Assembly: GCA_002706765.1 (NCBI GenBank)
Contig: PAJV01000032.1
Span: 1-64,000 of the forward strand
Direction: 5' to 3'
DNA from: Gimesia sp.
GTDB taxonomy: Bacteria; Planctomycetota; Planctomycetia; Planctomycetales; Planctomycetaceae
Length of the DNA: 64,000 nt
The position numbers were made by a program, and so were the translations under genes. A model generated the notes under the pieces. It saw only the letters and a program-made list of their open reading frames with translations, searched no databases and had not been told where the DNA came from. Positions 45,610 through 56,203 of the stretch are shown here, in pieces; the stretch's first letter is position 1; each line of letters begins with the position of its first letter.

Positions 45610-47100
45610 TCAGGCGGAACCATACCGGGCGGCGACTTCGACCAGTGTTTTCACCATGCAGCCGGTCCCGCCGCCTTCGCGATGCGGAGCATTGGCAGCA
45701 GCAAACGCAGGTCCGGCGATATCCAGGTGCACCCAGGGAGTTTCGCTGACGAAATTCTCCAGAAACTTGGCTGCGGTAATCGCACCACCCCAGCGGGTTC
45801 CCACATTCTTCAGGTCGGCGACATCGCTTTTCAGCTGCTCGGCAAACTGCGGGAACATGGGCATTTCCCAGACATCTTCACCACTGGCCTGTGCCGCATC
45901 CTGAACTGCTTTGGACCAGTCGGCGTTGTTTGCGAAAACACCCGTCACTTCTTCACCCAGAGCGACCACACAGGCGCCTGTCAAAGTTGCCAGATCAATC
46001 AGGTTGGAAGCACCACGATCGACTGCCAGCGCGAGGACATCTGCCAGAACCAGTCGCCCTTCTGCATCCGTATTAAGGACTTCGATTGTCTTGCCGTTGC
46101 GGGCTGTCAGGACATCGCCCAGCTTATAGGACGAACCGTTGATCATGTTTTCGACCAGCCCCATGTAGCCGATGACATTTACAGGCAGCTTGAGCTGGGC
46201 GATCGCATGCATGGCCCCCAGAACCGCAGCGGCACCTCCCATGTCACATTTCATGGTTTTCATGCCGTCACTCGGTTTCAGGGACAGTCCACCACTGTCG
46301 AAGGTGACCCCTTTGCCCACCAGGGCCAGTGTCGGTGCAGATGCATCTGCGCCTTGATATTTCAAAATGGCCAGACGGGGGGGCTGATCGCTGCCCTGGG
46401 CGACGGCCAGCATGGAGCCCATCTTCTCCTGTTTAAGCTGCTTTTCATCAAGGATTTCAGCTTCCAGACCTGTAGACTTCGCGACTTCCACCACGCGGTC
46501 AGCAAAACTGACAGGGAAAATATCCCCCGCATGGCGGTTTACCATTTCCCTGGCGAGGTTGATTGATTCCCCCAGAATTCTACCCCGATCTACAGCCTGC
46601 TGACTGGCGGCTGTATCACCGGTGCCAGCAATGGTGATAGTCTGAAAGGGAGAATGGGCTGCTTCTGCGCGATACAGGTCCTGCCCGACCGCACCGACGA
46701 TCATTGAGGTACTGGCAACTGTGGCGAGCTGCTCAGCCGAGAGTACACTATTATCGACTTCGGGCAGGGCAACGATGATATTGGTTTTGGGTTTACTGGA
46801 AATCGAACGGGCGGCAGTTGTCATCGCTTTTTCCAGCGAAGCCAGGCTGAGGCTCTCTGCTGTCCCCAGGCCGACCAGCAGAATGCGCGGCGTTTTGATT
46901 TCGGTGATGCCCAGCAGTGTGGTAGTTGTACCTGCTTTGCCGGTGAAGTCTTCACTTTCGATCAGACGGGAAATCAGACCGCCTAATGTCTGATCCAGTT
47001 CTGTTATGGAGTTGTTAAGCGGAGCCGATTCGACCAGCGCCAGAACCAGCCAGTCAGCAGTGAGAGAGGAGAGTGATTCATTCGTAAATTGCGTAGACAT
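45610..47100 (-). CDS. pepA: Leucyl aminopeptidase (M17)
   Basis: A 496-residue cytosolic zinc aminopeptidase that removes N-terminal residues in peptide turnover. The C-terminal catalytic domain carries Lys263, Asp268, Lys275, Asp286, Asp345, Glu347 and Arg349, matching the E. coli PepA residues at a constant offset of 7. The signature NTDAEGRL is at 343-350. The ATG at 47100 gives the usual length. It is divergent from the nitrilase-family gene across 101 bases that contain a direct repeat. Confidence 0.95.
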   Translation of the reverse strand: MSTQFTNESLSSLTADWLVLALVESAPLNNSITELDQTLGGLISRLIESEDFTGKAGTTTTLLGITEIKTPRILLVGLGTAESLSLASLEKAMTTAARSISSKPKTNIIVALPEVDNSVLSAEQLATVASTSMIVGAVGQDLYRAEAAHSPFQTITIAGTGDTAASQQAVDRGRILGESINLAREMVNRHAGDIFPVSFADRVVEVAKSTGLEAEILDEKQLKQEKMGSMLAVAQGSDQPPRLAILKYQGADASAPTLALVGKGVTFDSGGLSLKPSDGMKTMKCDMGGAAAVLGAMHAIAQLKLPVNVIGYMGLVENMINGSSYKLGDVLTARNGKTIEVLNTDAEGRLVLADVLALAVDRGASNLIDLATLTGACVVALGEEVTGVFANNADWSKAVQDAAQASGEDVWEMPMFPQFAEQLKSDVADLKNVGTRWGGAITAAKFLENFVSETPWVHLDIAGPAFAAANAPHREGGGTGCMVKTLVEVAARYGSA

Positions 47101-47148
47101 CGGTTCGATCAGTCCCTTTATTGTTGAAAATCATCAGATTAAGATAAG

Positions 47149-47175
47149 TTGTTCCACAGATTGTTTGTTCCACAG
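47149..47175. repeat. Direct repeat TTGTTCCACAG in the pepA/nitrilase promoter region
   Basis: Two identical 11-bp copies at 47149-47159 and 47165-47175 repeat with a 16-bp period in the divergent promoter region. They could be binding sites for a regulator of either gene, or a duplication without function. Confidence 0.5.
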
Positions 47176-47201
47176 TTTAGCAGATCAGGATTAAAAACCA
47201 A

Positions 47202-48158
47202 ATGAGAGACATCAGGATCGCTGCCGTCCAGTTTGAACACCGTAATGGAGACAAGGCATATAACCTGCAGCGGATTCGTGAACTCTCTCAACAGGCGGTT
47301 GCCCAGGGAGCGGAAATCGTCAGTTTCCATGAGTGTTGTATCCCTGCTTACACGTTTGTGCAATCATTTTCGAAAGAAGAACTGCTGGAACTGGCAGAAC
47401 GGGTTTCCGATGGTCCGAGTACTCAGGAACTGATGAAGATTTCCCAGGAAGTGGGAGTGCCGATACTGGCGGGACTGTTCGAGGTCGATCAGGGGGAAGT
47501 CTATAACAGCTATGTCTGTGTGGATGGCGGTGAACTGGTTGCCCGCTTTCGCAAGCTGCATGCGTTTGTGAATTCGCATCTGGCATCGGGCAGCGAGTAT
47601 GTGGTTTTCGATCTGCGGGGCTGCCGCTGTGGCATTTTGATCTGCTACGACAATAACCTGGTTGAGAATGTGCGGATGACAACGATGCTGGGGGCTGAAA
47701 TCATTTTCATGCCTCACGTGACCTGCTGTCTGCCCTCTGTGATGCCCGGACGAGGACTGGTCGATCCTGCACTCTGGCAGAATCGAGATCGTGATCCGGT
47801 CCGGTTGCGACAAGAGTTTCAGGGACCGAAAGGGAAAGGCTGGCTGATGAAGTGGCTCCCTGCGCGAGCCTACGACAATGGCATTTATGCCATCTTCACG
47901 AATCCGGTCGGCATGGATGATCGGGAGGTCAAACCGGGACTTTCGATGATTGTGGATCCGTTTGGAGAAATCATCGCCGAATGTACCAGGCTGGGAGATG
48001 ACATCGCCATCGCATTGTGTACAGACGAAAAACTGCATCAGGCCGGCGGACGCCGCTACATACGTGCTCGACGACCGAACCTGTATGGAAAACTGGTCGA
48101 ACCACCGGCAGAGCCGCCGGTCACAGCGCCTGGCTGGGAACTGAAACCGTCCAGTTGA
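47202..48158 (+). CDS. Nitrilase/carbon-nitrogen hydrolase family protein
   Basis: A 318-residue cytosolic amidohydrolase of the nitrilase superfamily. The catalytic triad is visible: Glu44 in SFHECC, Lys118 in RKLHAF and Cys148 in ICYDNN. Family members hydrolyse amides or nitriles, including N-carbamoylputrescine and omega-amides. The two extra Cys near Glu44 (HECC) are unusual. Divergent from pepA; the stop is 5 bases from the convergent queC stop. Substrate unresolved. Confidence 0.88.
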   Translation: MRDIRIAAVQFEHRNGDKAYNLQRIRELSQQAVAQGAEIVSFHECCIPAYTFVQSFSKEELLELAERVSDGPSTQELMKISQEVGVPILAGLFEVDQGEVYNSYVCVDGGELVARFRKLHAFVNSHLASGSEYVVFDLRGCRCGILICYDNNLVENVRMTTMLGAEIIFMPHVTCCLPSVMPGRGLVDPALWQNRDRDPVRLRQEFQGPKGKGWLMKWLPARAYDNGIYAIFTNPVGMDDREVKPGLSMIVDPFGEIIAECTRLGDDIAIALCTDEKLHQAGGRRYIRARRPNLYGKLVEPPAEPPVTAPGWELKPSS

Positions 48159-48163
48159 GTCAG

Positions 48164-48862
48164 TCAGTCTGTTTTCAAAGCGGGGTCAGCAAAACCGGCT
48201 TCCTGAAACCCCTTGATCCGCAGCTGACAGGAATCACAGTGGCCACAAGGCGTGCCATCGGGCAGGGGATCGTAGCAGCTGTGTGTCAGTCCATAGTCGA
48301 CACCAAGTTCCATGCCGGTTCTGATAATATCCGCTTTCGTCAGCGAAATGAGGGGAGTGTGAATTTTCCAGTGACCGGAATGTTCCACACCGGTTTTGGT
48401 CGCCAGTGATGCGACCGTCTGGAACGCACTGATAAACTCGGGGCGACAGTCAGGGTAACCGCTGTAATCGACGGCGTTCACGCCGATAAACAGATCATAG
48501 GCATTCAGCGTTTCTGCCCACGCTAATGCGATTGAGAGAAAAACGGTATTTCGCGCGGGAACATAAGTGATGGGGATGCCGGTTTCCAGATCGTGTTCGG
48601 TGCGATCTTTGGGGACATCGATATCCGCCGTCAATGCAGAACCGCCAAAAACGCGTAAATCCAGGGGGAAGGTGACAAACTTTTTGACATCAAATGCCTG
48701 ACAGACTTTCTTTGCTGCTTCCAGTTCCTGCCGATGACGCTGGCCGTAATCGAATGACAGGGCATACAGTTCGAACCCGGCATGCGCGGCGATGGCTAAT
48801 GTCGTTGCCGAATCAAGGCCTCCACTGACGAGAACGACGGCTTTGGGAGCTACAGTCGTCAT
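48164..48862 (-). CDS. queC: 7-cyano-7-deazaguanine synthase
   Basis: A 232-residue enzyme that makes preQ0, the deazaguanine precursor of queuosine in tRNA. The PP-loop SGGLDS is at residues 13-18 and DYGQRH follows. The zinc site is the Cys cluster [17 protein letters not shown] near residues 200-216 (four Cys). QueC length is normal. The other que genes are not in the window, so the operon neighbours are unrelated. The alternative is a DNA-deazapurine (Dpd) role, which needs other genes not seen here. Confidence 0.95.
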   Translation of the reverse strand: MTTVAPKAVVLVSGGLDSATTLAIAAHAGFELYALSFDYGQRHRQELEAAKKVCQAFDVKKFVTFPLDLRVFGGSALTADIDVPKDRTEHDLETGIPITYVPARNTVFLSIALAWAETLNAYDLFIGVNAVDYSGYPDCRPEFISAFQTVASLATKTGVEHSGHWKIHTPLISLTKADIIRTGMELGVDYGLTHSCYDPLPDGTPCGHCDSCQLRIKGFQEAGFADPALKTD

Positions 48863-49002
48863 TGATATTCAGACTCCTTCGAGGATCAGTCGCGATTATG
48901 AAACCTGTGAGCAGGTTGAAAACTGAAAACTAGCAGGAGCGTTCTGTGGATGCAATCCCCTCGGCACAGAGAGGCATGTTTTCGCTGACATTGAGAGTCT
49001 GA

Positions 49003-49659
49003 CTATAAGCCAAGCTGGGAAGCAATCGCGAGTGCCGCGTAAAAATCCCGTAATCCGGCGAACTGATATCCAAAGGGAATGATCCGCGGATTATACATGC
49101 GATCATAATTGCCGAACCCACGGAACTGCAGTGAACCAAAGCGGAAGGAAGGTCGGTAACCGTTGTAATAGAATGTGTTCCCCCGGTAAGGCGATCCAAA
49201 CCAGTCGGAACGAATGAAGTCGCCATACATGTAACTGGCCGGGGACCCCTGCATACCGGCAAATGTGTAACGCTGATACCAGGGCATGGATCGCAGGTAA
49301 TAACTGCGATTGATCGGCGTCGAACGGGTGGTGCAGTTTTCACAGACCGCGGTGGAGTTGACATGAGGAATCTCACGCGGTGCGATGATGATCAGGTCAT
49401 TGCTGTCAGACTTGCTGCTGACAGGCTGCGGACCTTGCTCCAGGGGGAAACGGGTTTCCCGGGTGGCATAGGAGTTCATACCCGGAGTCGGCGAGATCTG
49501 AACAATCCATTCAGGAACGGTGTCAGTGGTAGCAGATGCGGTTGTGGTTTCTGAATCGTTTGCCGGTTTCCGGGCTTGAATGGCGGCGTGTGAAGTCTGG
49601 TAGTGAGACGTTCCCAGCAGACAGGCGACGATAGTCAGGATTGGCAGCAGGTTTTTCAT
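49003..49659 (-). CDS. Exported Tyr-rich protein of unknown function
   Basis: A 218-residue exported protein. The signal peptide is LLPILTIVACLLG with likely cleavage near AHAA. The mature C-terminal half is rich in Tyr, Phe, Gly and Arg (YNGYRPSFRFGSLQFRGFGNYDRMY in parts) and has one CxxC motif, CENC. I recognise no family. Start ATG 49659 is chosen because it gives the signal peptide; upstream in-frame sequence is not signal-like. Gene stands alone, next to argH on the other strand. Confidence 0.55.
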   Translation of the reverse strand: MKNLLPILTIVACLLGTSHYQTSHAAIQARKPANDSETTTASATTDTVPEWIVQISPTPGMNSYATRETRFPLEQGPQPVSSKSDSNDLIIIAPREIPHVNSTAVCENCTTRSTPINRSYYLRSMPWYQRYTFAGMQGSPASYMYGDFIRSDWFGSPYRGNTFYYNGYRPSFRFGSLQFRGFGNYDRMYNPRIIPFGYQFAGLRDFYAALAIASQLGL

Positions 49660-49941
49660 GGCAGTGACTTCAAAGTTCAAATCATGGTCTTCAGATGGCT
49701 TGATGCGTGGCAAAAAAACAACGCTCTGGATCCCATCGTAGGAGGGGAAAGAGACCATTTACCAATAAAAATCCTGATTACCGGGTGAAAAAACATAAAT
49801 TATCGCAGCATTTTGACTCCAGGCTGGCAGGCGGCTTGATGGATGGCGGTCTGCTGATTAATCTCACGTGCAGGGCCTGTTGTCTTCAACAGCAGAGAAC
49901 CGAGTTCAACTTTCAAATTCAACATGCAGTGGAGATACACC

Positions 49942-51321
49942 GTGGCCGCGAAAGCCTGGGGAGGACGATTTCAACAGCAGACTGATGCCCGCGTGGAAGC
50001 GTTTACGGAATCGATCAGTTTTGACAGCCGACTGGCGGCGGTAGACATTCAGGGATCACAGGCGCACGCCCGGATGCTGGCCAAAGTGGGCCTGATCAGC
50101 GATGACGAATGCGCGCAGATCGTTGAGACGCTGACCCGGATCGGCAGTGAAATCGAAGCGGGGAATTTCGAGTTTCGGTTCGAACTGGAAGATATCCACA
50201 TGCACATTGAAAGCGCGCTGATTGAGCGAGTAGGTGATGTGGGCCGAAAACTGCATACGGCCCGGAGCCGCAATGATCAGGTTTCGACCGATCTGAAGCT
50301 CTACACGCGCGAGGCAATTCAACGCGTGGACGGGCTGCTCAAAGATCTGCAGATTGCATTTGTAGAACGCTGCGATCGGGACCAGGATCTTGTACTGCCA
50401 GGCTTCACGCATCTGCAGCGGGCCCAGCCGGTCAAAGCCGCCCATTACTGGCTGGCTTACTGTGAGAAGTTCGACCGTGATCGACAGCGCCTGGCAGACT
50501 GTCTGAAACGCGTGAATATTTCGCCGCTGGGAGGGGCTGCCCTGGCGGGAACTTCATTACCCATTGATCGGCATTACACGGCTGAACTGCTGGAATTTAC
50601 CGATGTGGCGCGTAACAGTCTGGATATTTCCAGTGACCGGGACTACCTGGCGGAATTCTGCTTCTGTATGGCATTGATCGCGACCCATCTGAGTAACTGG
50701 GCAGAGGAATGGATCGCCTGGTTCTCGACAGAATTCGGTTTTATCAAACTGCCCGATGCCTTTACCACGGGTTCGTCAATCATGCCTCAAAAGCGAAATC
50801 CGGATGTGCTGGAACTGATTCGTGGCAAGTCGGCCCGACCGATTTCCGATGTGCAGCAGATCCTGGTACTGCTGAAAGGTCTGCCGATGGCTTATAACCG
50901 GGATATGCAGGAAGACAAGCTGGCGCTGTTTGATGCTTATGATACAGTGGCTGCCTGCCTGGAACTGGCAGCAGCGATGGTAGAAGGAGCAGAACTGCAG
51001 CAGGAAACAATTGCCAATAAACTCGAAGACGGATTTCTTGACGCGACCGCATTGATGGAATACCTGATCAAAAAAGGGACACCAATGCGGACCGGGCATG
51101 GCATCGTCGGGAAACTGGTTTCGCTGTGTGAATCGCGGTCCATTCGACTGGTGGATCTGTCTTTAGAAGAATTGCAGCAGGCCTGTCCGCAAATTGAAGA
51201 GGACATTTACCAGGTTCTGGGGGCGCGTAACGCGATGGCGGCACTGTGCAGTTTTGGTTCGGGGGGAGAAGCACCGGTGCAGGAACAGACACAGTACTGG
51301 AAAGAGAAACTGGGGCTGTAA
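49942..51321 (+). CDS. argH: Argininosuccinate lyase
   Basis: A 459-residue enzyme that splits argininosuccinate to arginine and fumarate, the last step of arginine synthesis. The start GTG 49942 is chosen because GGAG lies 7 bases before it and the protein then begins [10 protein letters not shown], close to the known N-terminus; ATG 49924 lacks that fit. The signature [12 protein letters not shown] is at about 277-288. It precedes truA by 58 bases on the same strand. Confidence 0.96.
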   Translation: MAAKAWGGRFQQQTDARVEAFTESISFDSRLAAVDIQGSQAHARMLAKVGLISDDECAQIVETLTRIGSEIEAGNFEFRFELEDIHMHIESALIERVGDVGRKLHTARSRNDQVSTDLKLYTREAIQRVDGLLKDLQIAFVERCDRDQDLVLPGFTHLQRAQPVKAAHYWLAYCEKFDRDRQRLADCLKRVNISPLGGAALAGTSLPIDRHYTAELLEFTDVARNSLDISSDRDYLAEFCFCMALIATHLSNWAEEWIAWFSTEFGFIKLPDAFTTGSSIMPQKRNPDVLELIRGKSARPISDVQQILVLLKGLPMAYNRDMQEDKLALFDAYDTVAACLELAAAMVEGAELQQETIANKLEDGFLDATALMEYLIKKGTPMRTGHGIVGKLVSLCESRSIRLVDLSLEELQQACPQIEEDIYQVLGARNAMAALCSFGSGGEAPVQEQTQYWKEKLGL

Positions 51322-51379
51322 AGAGCGCTTCCCGGCGATCTCGATTTCTGCTTCTGTATTCTCTGCTGATTGAGCGTTC

Positions 51380-52183
51380 ATGAGAAATATCAAACTGACG
51401 TTGGCTTATGACGGATCGGAATACGCGGGCTGGCAGGTGCAGCCGAATGGGCCATCGGTTCAGGCCTGTGTCGAGACAGCGATTGAGCAACTCACTCAGC
51501 AGCGAAGTCCGGTGCTGGTAGCCGGTCGTACCGATGCCGGCGTGCACGCTTTAGGGCAGGTCGCCAGTTTTCAGACGGACTCTACAATCCCCTGTAAAAA
51601 CCTGCAGACAGGTTTGCAGCGGTTTCTCCCGGACAGTATCTGTGTCCGTGAAGCGCGGGAAGTATCGTCGGCGTTTCATGCGACCTATTCCGCGGTTCAG
51701 AAGCGATATCGGTATGTGATCCATAATTCCACGGTTCCTTATCCGTTCCTGAAAAAATATGTGAGTGAGTTTGGCCGCCCGCTGGACGCCGAGCGGATGC
51801 ATGCCGCCGGTCAGGAGCTGCTGGGCAAGCATGATTTCCGCTGTTTTGAATCACATTACCCGAATAAAGCCACCAGTGTGCGGACAATGAAAGAACTGAC
51901 GGTGCAGCGTACTGGTGTCTGGCCAGTCTGGGGTGTGTTGGAACAGGCTGAGCTTTCGTCGCAGAAGTCAGCGACCAGGGAGTTCATCACCGTTGATGTT
52001 GTCGCGGACGGTTTTTTATACAATATGGTGCGGGCGATTGTCGGGACGCTGCTTGAAGTCGGCGTGGGGCGCTGGACCACAAACGATGTACAGAACATTC
52101 TGGCAGGAATGGACCGCGCGCAGGCCGGGCCGACGGCGCCCGCATGTGGATTGTACCTGGTTCAGGTTGACTATCCGGATTGA
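51380..52183 (+). CDS. truA: tRNA pseudouridine synthase A
   Basis: A 267-residue pseudouridine synthase that modifies positions 38-40 in the anticodon arm of many tRNAs. The catalytic Asp52 is in GRTDAGVHA, and the N-terminal LTLAYDGSEYAGWQ is typical. Length is normal. It follows argH closely but without overlap, so the two may share a transcript. Confidence 0.95.
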   Translation: MRNIKLTLAYDGSEYAGWQVQPNGPSVQACVETAIEQLTQQRSPVLVAGRTDAGVHALGQVASFQTDSTIPCKNLQTGLQRFLPDSICVREAREVSSAFHATYSAVQKRYRYVIHNSTVPYPFLKKYVSEFGRPLDAERMHAAGQELLGKHDFRCFESHYPNKATSVRTMKELTVQRTGVWPVWGVLEQAELSSQKSATREFITVDVVADGFLYNMVRAIVGTLLEVGVGRWTTNDVQNILAGMDRAQAGPTAPACGLYLVQVDYPD

Positions 52184-52320
52184 TTTCTGCAAATTACATT
52201 TGATCCAGAGCAGGAAAATGACGTTTACTGTAAGCCAGGTGTTCCACGGGGACAGGGAATAATCTTATTCGGATTCAGAGAGATTGAAGGGCGCGCTGAC
52301 TTCAGTCCGGAAAGCGAAAG

Positions 52321-53496
52321 ATGAGTCAACCACCACCGCCTTTGCCACCGCATGATGCCGATGAGCCGATCTTTCTGGAAGACTCATTTGACGGAGGGGG
52401 AGAACGGATAGATGATCAAAAGGGTCGCATTTTTCCCTGTGAAGGCTGCGGCGCTGATCTGGTCTTCAATATCAAAACACAGAAGCTCCGTTGTGGACAT
52501 TGCGGCTTTCAAAAAGAAATCGGCATTGACCCGAATCGGGAAATTGAAGAGCAGGATATCCACGCCATGCTGGCGCACCTCCGCGAACTGCGGGAACACC
52601 CGGAGCAGTCAGAAGATGATCAGGAACAGGAAGTGCGCTGCGAAGGTTGCGGCGCCACGCTGCTGTTTGTCGACTCTGTCACCAGTTCTGAGTGTCCATA
52701 CTGTGCCTCTCCCATTCAACTGGAGAACGCGCATACCTCTGAAAAGCGGGTTCCCGTGGATGCGGTGCTGCCTTTTCTGATCGAAGAGCCCGTAGCGCGG
52801 CAGCAGTTAAAAGCCTGGGTGAAGTCGCTGTGGTTTGCGCCCAATGAATTTGTGGAGAAGGGGGTTGAAGGGAAATTTCACGGTGTTTATATGCCATATT
52901 TCACTTACGATTCCATGACCAGTACCCGTTACTCCGGACAGCGGGGGGAATATTATTATGTCACCGTGGGCACCGGAAAGAATCGGCGGCAGGAGAGAAG
53001 GACACGGTGGTATCCCGCTTCTGGTTCCTTCCAGAATTTCTTCGATGATGTGATCATCCTGGCTTCGCATGGTCTGCCTCGCCAGTTAATTCGAGAACTG
53101 GAACCGTTTCCGCTGCATCTGATGGTGCCTTTTAAGCATGCTTATCTGGCGGGATTTACTGCGCGGACTTACGAGATCGAACTCGATGATGGATTTGTGC
53201 TGGGGAAAGAACGGATTGATGCCGCCCTGTATTCCGAAGTCTGCCAGCGCATTGGCGGCGATACCCAGCGGGTTGATGCGGTCGAGACTCAATATGATGC
53301 GATTACGTATAAACACCTGCTGTTGCCTTTGTGGCTGTTGAGCTACAAATACAAGGACAAATTGTATCAGGTCGCCGTGAATGCAGCGACCGGCGAAGTG
53401 AATGGGGAGCGTCCATACAGCTGGGTGAAAATCATGTTTGCTTCGGTGGCAGCAGCTGCGGTGGCAATCGGTGGAACCGTGCTGTTCAACCAGTAA
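52321..53496 (+). CDS. Two-zinc-ribbon protein with C-terminal membrane helix
   Basis: A 391-residue protein of the TFIIB-type zinc-ribbon-containing group. The first ribbon (CEGC at about 40-43 and CGHC at about 58-61) and the second (CEGC at about 109 and CPYC at about 128) are complete Cys4 sites. A central beta-rich domain and a C-terminal hydrophobic helix (FASVAAAAVAIGGTVLF) follow. The role is unknown; membrane anchoring and nucleic-acid or protein binding are inferred. It is on its own between truA and mdh. Confidence 0.75.
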   Translation: MSQPPPPLPPHDADEPIFLEDSFDGGGERIDDQKGRIFPCEGCGADLVFNIKTQKLRCGHCGFQKEIGIDPNREIEEQDIHAMLAHLRELREHPEQSEDDQEQEVRCEGCGATLLFVDSVTSSECPYCASPIQLENAHTSEKRVPVDAVLPFLIEEPVARQQLKAWVKSLWFAPNEFVEKGVEGKFHGVYMPYFTYDSMTSTRYSGQRGEYYYVTVGTGKNRRQERRTRWYPASGSFQNFFDDVIILASHGLPRQLIRELEPFPLHLMVPFKHAYLAGFTARTYEIELDDGFVLGKERIDAALYSEVCQRIGGDTQRVDAVETQYDAITYKHLLLPLWLLSYKYKDKLYQVAVNAATGEVNGERPYSWVKIMFASVAAAAVAIGGTVLFNQ

Positions 53497-53730
53497 TTCG
53501 CATCCCGGCAGCTTGAGCCAGAATCGCAGGAATCTCTCGATTTATTCGAGTTTGTGACCTGTTTTGATGGGCAAGTCGCTGTAGTCTTCAGAAAATGGAA
53601 ACAGATGCCTCACAACGGTTGCTGATCTGTCCGCAGGGAGGTAAAAAAAACGTAAGATTCCGCATTAATCCTGACCTGTGTTCCAGGGCAGGTACACTGG
53701 TAATATTCAATGTTAAGGAGTGCTTAAGAG

Positions 53731-54723
53731 ATGACTCATCCGATTCGAGTTGCGGTAACCGGGGCAGCTGGCCAGATTGGTTATGCCATGCTGTTCCGTC
53801 TGGCTTCCGGGGAAATATTTGGCCCCGATCAGCCTGTCATTCTGCATCTTGTAGAAATTCCTCCGATGCTGTCGGCATTGGACGGAGTGGAGATGGAGCT
53901 CGAAGACTGTGCCTTCCCAACTCTGGCCGGTGTCGTGAAAGCGGACAGTGACCACCTGGAAGATGCGTTTGCAGACTGTAACTTTGTTGTCTGTGTGGGG
54001 AGTATCCCCCGTAAGGCCGGCATGGAACGTGGTGATCTGATCCGGATCAACGGTCCGATTTTCACCAGCACGGGTAAAGCGATTGAAGCTGCTGCTGCTG
54101 ACGATGTGCGGGTGCTGGTGGTAGGGAATCCCTGTAACACCAACTGCCTGATCGCGATGAGTAATGCTCCCAAAGTACCCCGTGATCGCTGGTACGCCAT
54201 GACCCGTCTGGATCAGAACCGTGCCATGTCGCAGATCGCCAGAAAAGCAGGTCAGCCTGTTTCTGCAGTCAAGAACATGAACATCTGGGGTAATCACTCA
54301 GCCACACAGTTCCCTGATTTCTATCATGCCACGATTCACGGGAATCCCGTTATTGAAATCATTGAAGATCATGACTGGTTGCGCGGTGAATTCATCGAAA
54401 CCGTACAGAAACGCGGTGCAGCCGTCATTCAGGCGCGTGGTGCTTCCAGTGCCGCCTCGGCTGCGAATGCTGCTCTGGACACAATCAAGAGCATTATCAC
54501 CCCGACACCGCTGGGTGAAAGCTTCTCAGCTGCTGTCTGCAGTGATGGCAGCTACGGCGTTGATGAAGGTCTGATCTGTGGTTACCCGCTGACCAGTGAT
54601 GGCACCACCTGGAAAATCGTCGCAGGTCAGGAGCATGACGATTTTGCTCAGGCCAAATTTGAAGCCACTTTACAGGAACTGCGGGATGAACGCGATGTCG
54701 TTCGCGACCTGCTGCCTGGTTAA
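53731..54723 (+). CDS. mdh: Malate dehydrogenase
   Basis: A 330-residue NAD-dependent malate dehydrogenase that interconverts malate and oxaloacetate in the TCA cycle. The cofactor motif GAAGQIG is at the N-terminus, and TRLDQNRA plus the catalytic His in IWGNHSATQ are present. The sequence is of the cytosolic-type group (longer than the mitochondrial form). AAGGAG lies about 10 bases before the ATG. A strong terminator follows, so it is a single unit. Confidence 0.95.
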   Translation: MTHPIRVAVTGAAGQIGYAMLFRLASGEIFGPDQPVILHLVEIPPMLSALDGVEMELEDCAFPTLAGVVKADSDHLEDAFADCNFVVCVGSIPRKAGMERGDLIRINGPIFTSTGKAIEAAAADDVRVLVVGNPCNTNCLIAMSNAPKVPRDRWYAMTRLDQNRAMSQIARKAGQPVSAVKNMNIWGNHSATQFPDFYHATIHGNPVIEIIEDHDWLRGEFIETVQKRGAAVIQARGASSAASAANAALDTIKSIITPTPLGESFSAAVCSDGSYGVDEGLICGYPLTSDGTTWKIVAGQEHDDFAQAKFEATLQELRDERDVVRDLLPG

Positions 54724-54749
54724 GGCTGTGTAAAGTTTGAAGTTTCAGT

Positions 54750-54789
54750 GAAAGAGTCACGCTCAATCGACGTGGCTCTTTCTGTTTTT
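54750..54789 (+). terminator. Intrinsic terminator after mdh
   Basis: A 12-bp stem (GAAAGAGTCACG, 54750-54761, with CGTGGCTCTTTC, 54771-54782, one G-T pair) with a 9-base loop runs into TGTTTTT. It lies 27 bases after the mdh stop. Confidence 0.9.
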
Positions 54790-54823
54790 ATTTACCGCGC
54801 ATAAATCAAAGCCGAGTCGAAAA

Positions 54824-56191
54824 ATGCATTCTGACGAGTTACGTAACATCGATAATCAGCATGTCTGGCATCCCTTTACCCAGATGCAGGGACACCGGGA
54901 TGAGAATGTGCCCATCATTGAATCGGGGGAGGGCTTCTTCCTGATCGATACCCAGGGTCGTTCGTACCTGGATGGCGTTTCGTCACTGTGGTGCAATGTG
55001 CACGGGCACCGCGTGCCTGAACTGGATCAGGCGATTCGCGCTCAACTGGATCGAATTGCGCATTCGACATTACTCGGGCTGGCAAGTGTGCCTTCCATCG
55101 AACTGGCGGAGGAACTCGTCAAACGCACGTCTGCAGATTTGACCAAAGTGTTTTATTCAGACAGTGGTTCGACGGCAGTGGAAATCGCGTTGAAGATGGC
55201 ATTTCAATATCATGCAAACAAATCCCCTGCCGAAACGCAGCCCCGCGATTTGTTTGCCTGTATGCAACACGCATATCATGGTGATACGATCGGTTCGGTG
55301 AGTGTCGGCGGAATATCCATTTTTCATCAGATCTTCGGCAAGCTGCTGTTTGAATCGGTTCAGATTCCCTGCCCTGTTTCCTATCATCGCCCCGAAGGTT
55401 ATACCGAGGAAAGTTACATTGAATTCTGCTTTGCCGAACTGGATCGACTGCTGGCAGAACATCATCGGCGACTGGCGGCTTTTGTGATTGAGCCACTGGT
55501 GCAGGGAGCAGCCGGCATGCTGATTCATCCCGCTGGTTATCTGAAACGTGTGCGGGAGCTGACGAGCCAGTATGGGATTCCCCTGATCGCAGATGAAGTG
55601 GCAGTTGGCCTGGGACGGACCGGGACCATGTTTGCCTGCGAACAGGAAGGGGTGACTCCCGATTTTCTCTGTCTGGCGAAAGGGATTACCGGCGGCTATC
55701 TGCCGTTAGCGGTCACCATGGCGACTGATGAAATCGCTGCTGCCTTCGAGGGGGCTCATACTGACTATAATGCCTTCTACCACGGCCACACTTATACGGG
55801 GAACGCCCTGGCATGTGCGGCGGCGCTGGCGACGTTGAAACTGTTCGATGAGAACAGCACGCTGGATAACGTTCGCGAGACCTCTGCCGTGCTGGCACAG
55901 AGACTGGCAGAGCTTAAAGATCATCCACATGTAGGCGAGATTCGACACAAAGGGGTAATGGTGGGGATCGAACTGGTCGCAGATCGGGATACCCGGGCTG
56001 CGTTTCCTGCAGAACGCCGCATGGGGCACCAGGTGACTCTGGCTGCCAGAAAGCAGGGCGTGATTGTGCGTCCCCTGGGCGATGTGGTAATACTGATGCC
56101 GGCTCCGGGAATGCCTGCTGAGTTGATCGGGCAGCTGTGTGATACCGTATTTGCCGCGATTGACGAAGCGATTCAGATGCAGGTGGCTTGA
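54824..56191 (+). CDS. bioA: Adenosylmethionine-8-amino-7-oxononanoate aminotransferase
   Basis: A 455-residue class III PLP aminotransferase that makes 7,8-diaminopelargonate for biotin, using S-adenosylmethionine as donor. The N-terminal HVWHPFTQM and the later [12 protein letters not shown] match BioA. The PLP Lys is in [12 protein letters not shown]. It starts 34 bases after the mdh terminator and so has its own promoter. No other bio gene is in the window. Confidence 0.93.
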   Translation: MHSDELRNIDNQHVWHPFTQMQGHRDENVPIIESGEGFFLIDTQGRSYLDGVSSLWCNVHGHRVPELDQAIRAQLDRIAHSTLLGLASVPSIELAEELVKRTSADLTKVFYSDSGSTAVEIALKMAFQYHANKSPAETQPRDLFACMQHAYHGDTIGSVSVGGISIFHQIFGKLLFESVQIPCPVSYHRPEGYTEESYIEFCFAELDRLLAEHHRRLAAFVIEPLVQGAAGMLIHPAGYLKRVRELTSQYGIPLIADEVAVGLGRTGTMFACEQEGVTPDFLCLAKGITGGYLPLAVTMATDEIAAAFEGAHTDYNAFYHGHTYTGNALACAAALATLKLFDENSTLDNVRETSAVLAQRLAELKDHPHVGEIRHKGVMVGIELVADRDTRAAFPAERRMGHQVTLAARKQGVIVRPLGDVVILMPAPGMPAELIGQLCDTVFAAIDEAIQMQVA

Positions 56192-56203
56192 ATCGAATCC
56201 TGT

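Noticed and set aside
45682-46566. Long plus-strand ORF (294 codons)
   Set aside because: It lies fully inside pepA on the opposite strand; pepA has complete M17 active-site residues, so this is an antisense shadow.
47364-48038. Long minus-strand ORF (224 codons)
   Set aside because: It overlaps the nitrilase-family gene, which has an intact Glu-Lys-Cys triad.
48164-48862. DNA 7-deazaguanine modification (Dpd) system around queC
   Set aside because: Only queC is present and its neighbours are housekeeping or secreted-protein genes, so a tRNA queuosine role is simpler.
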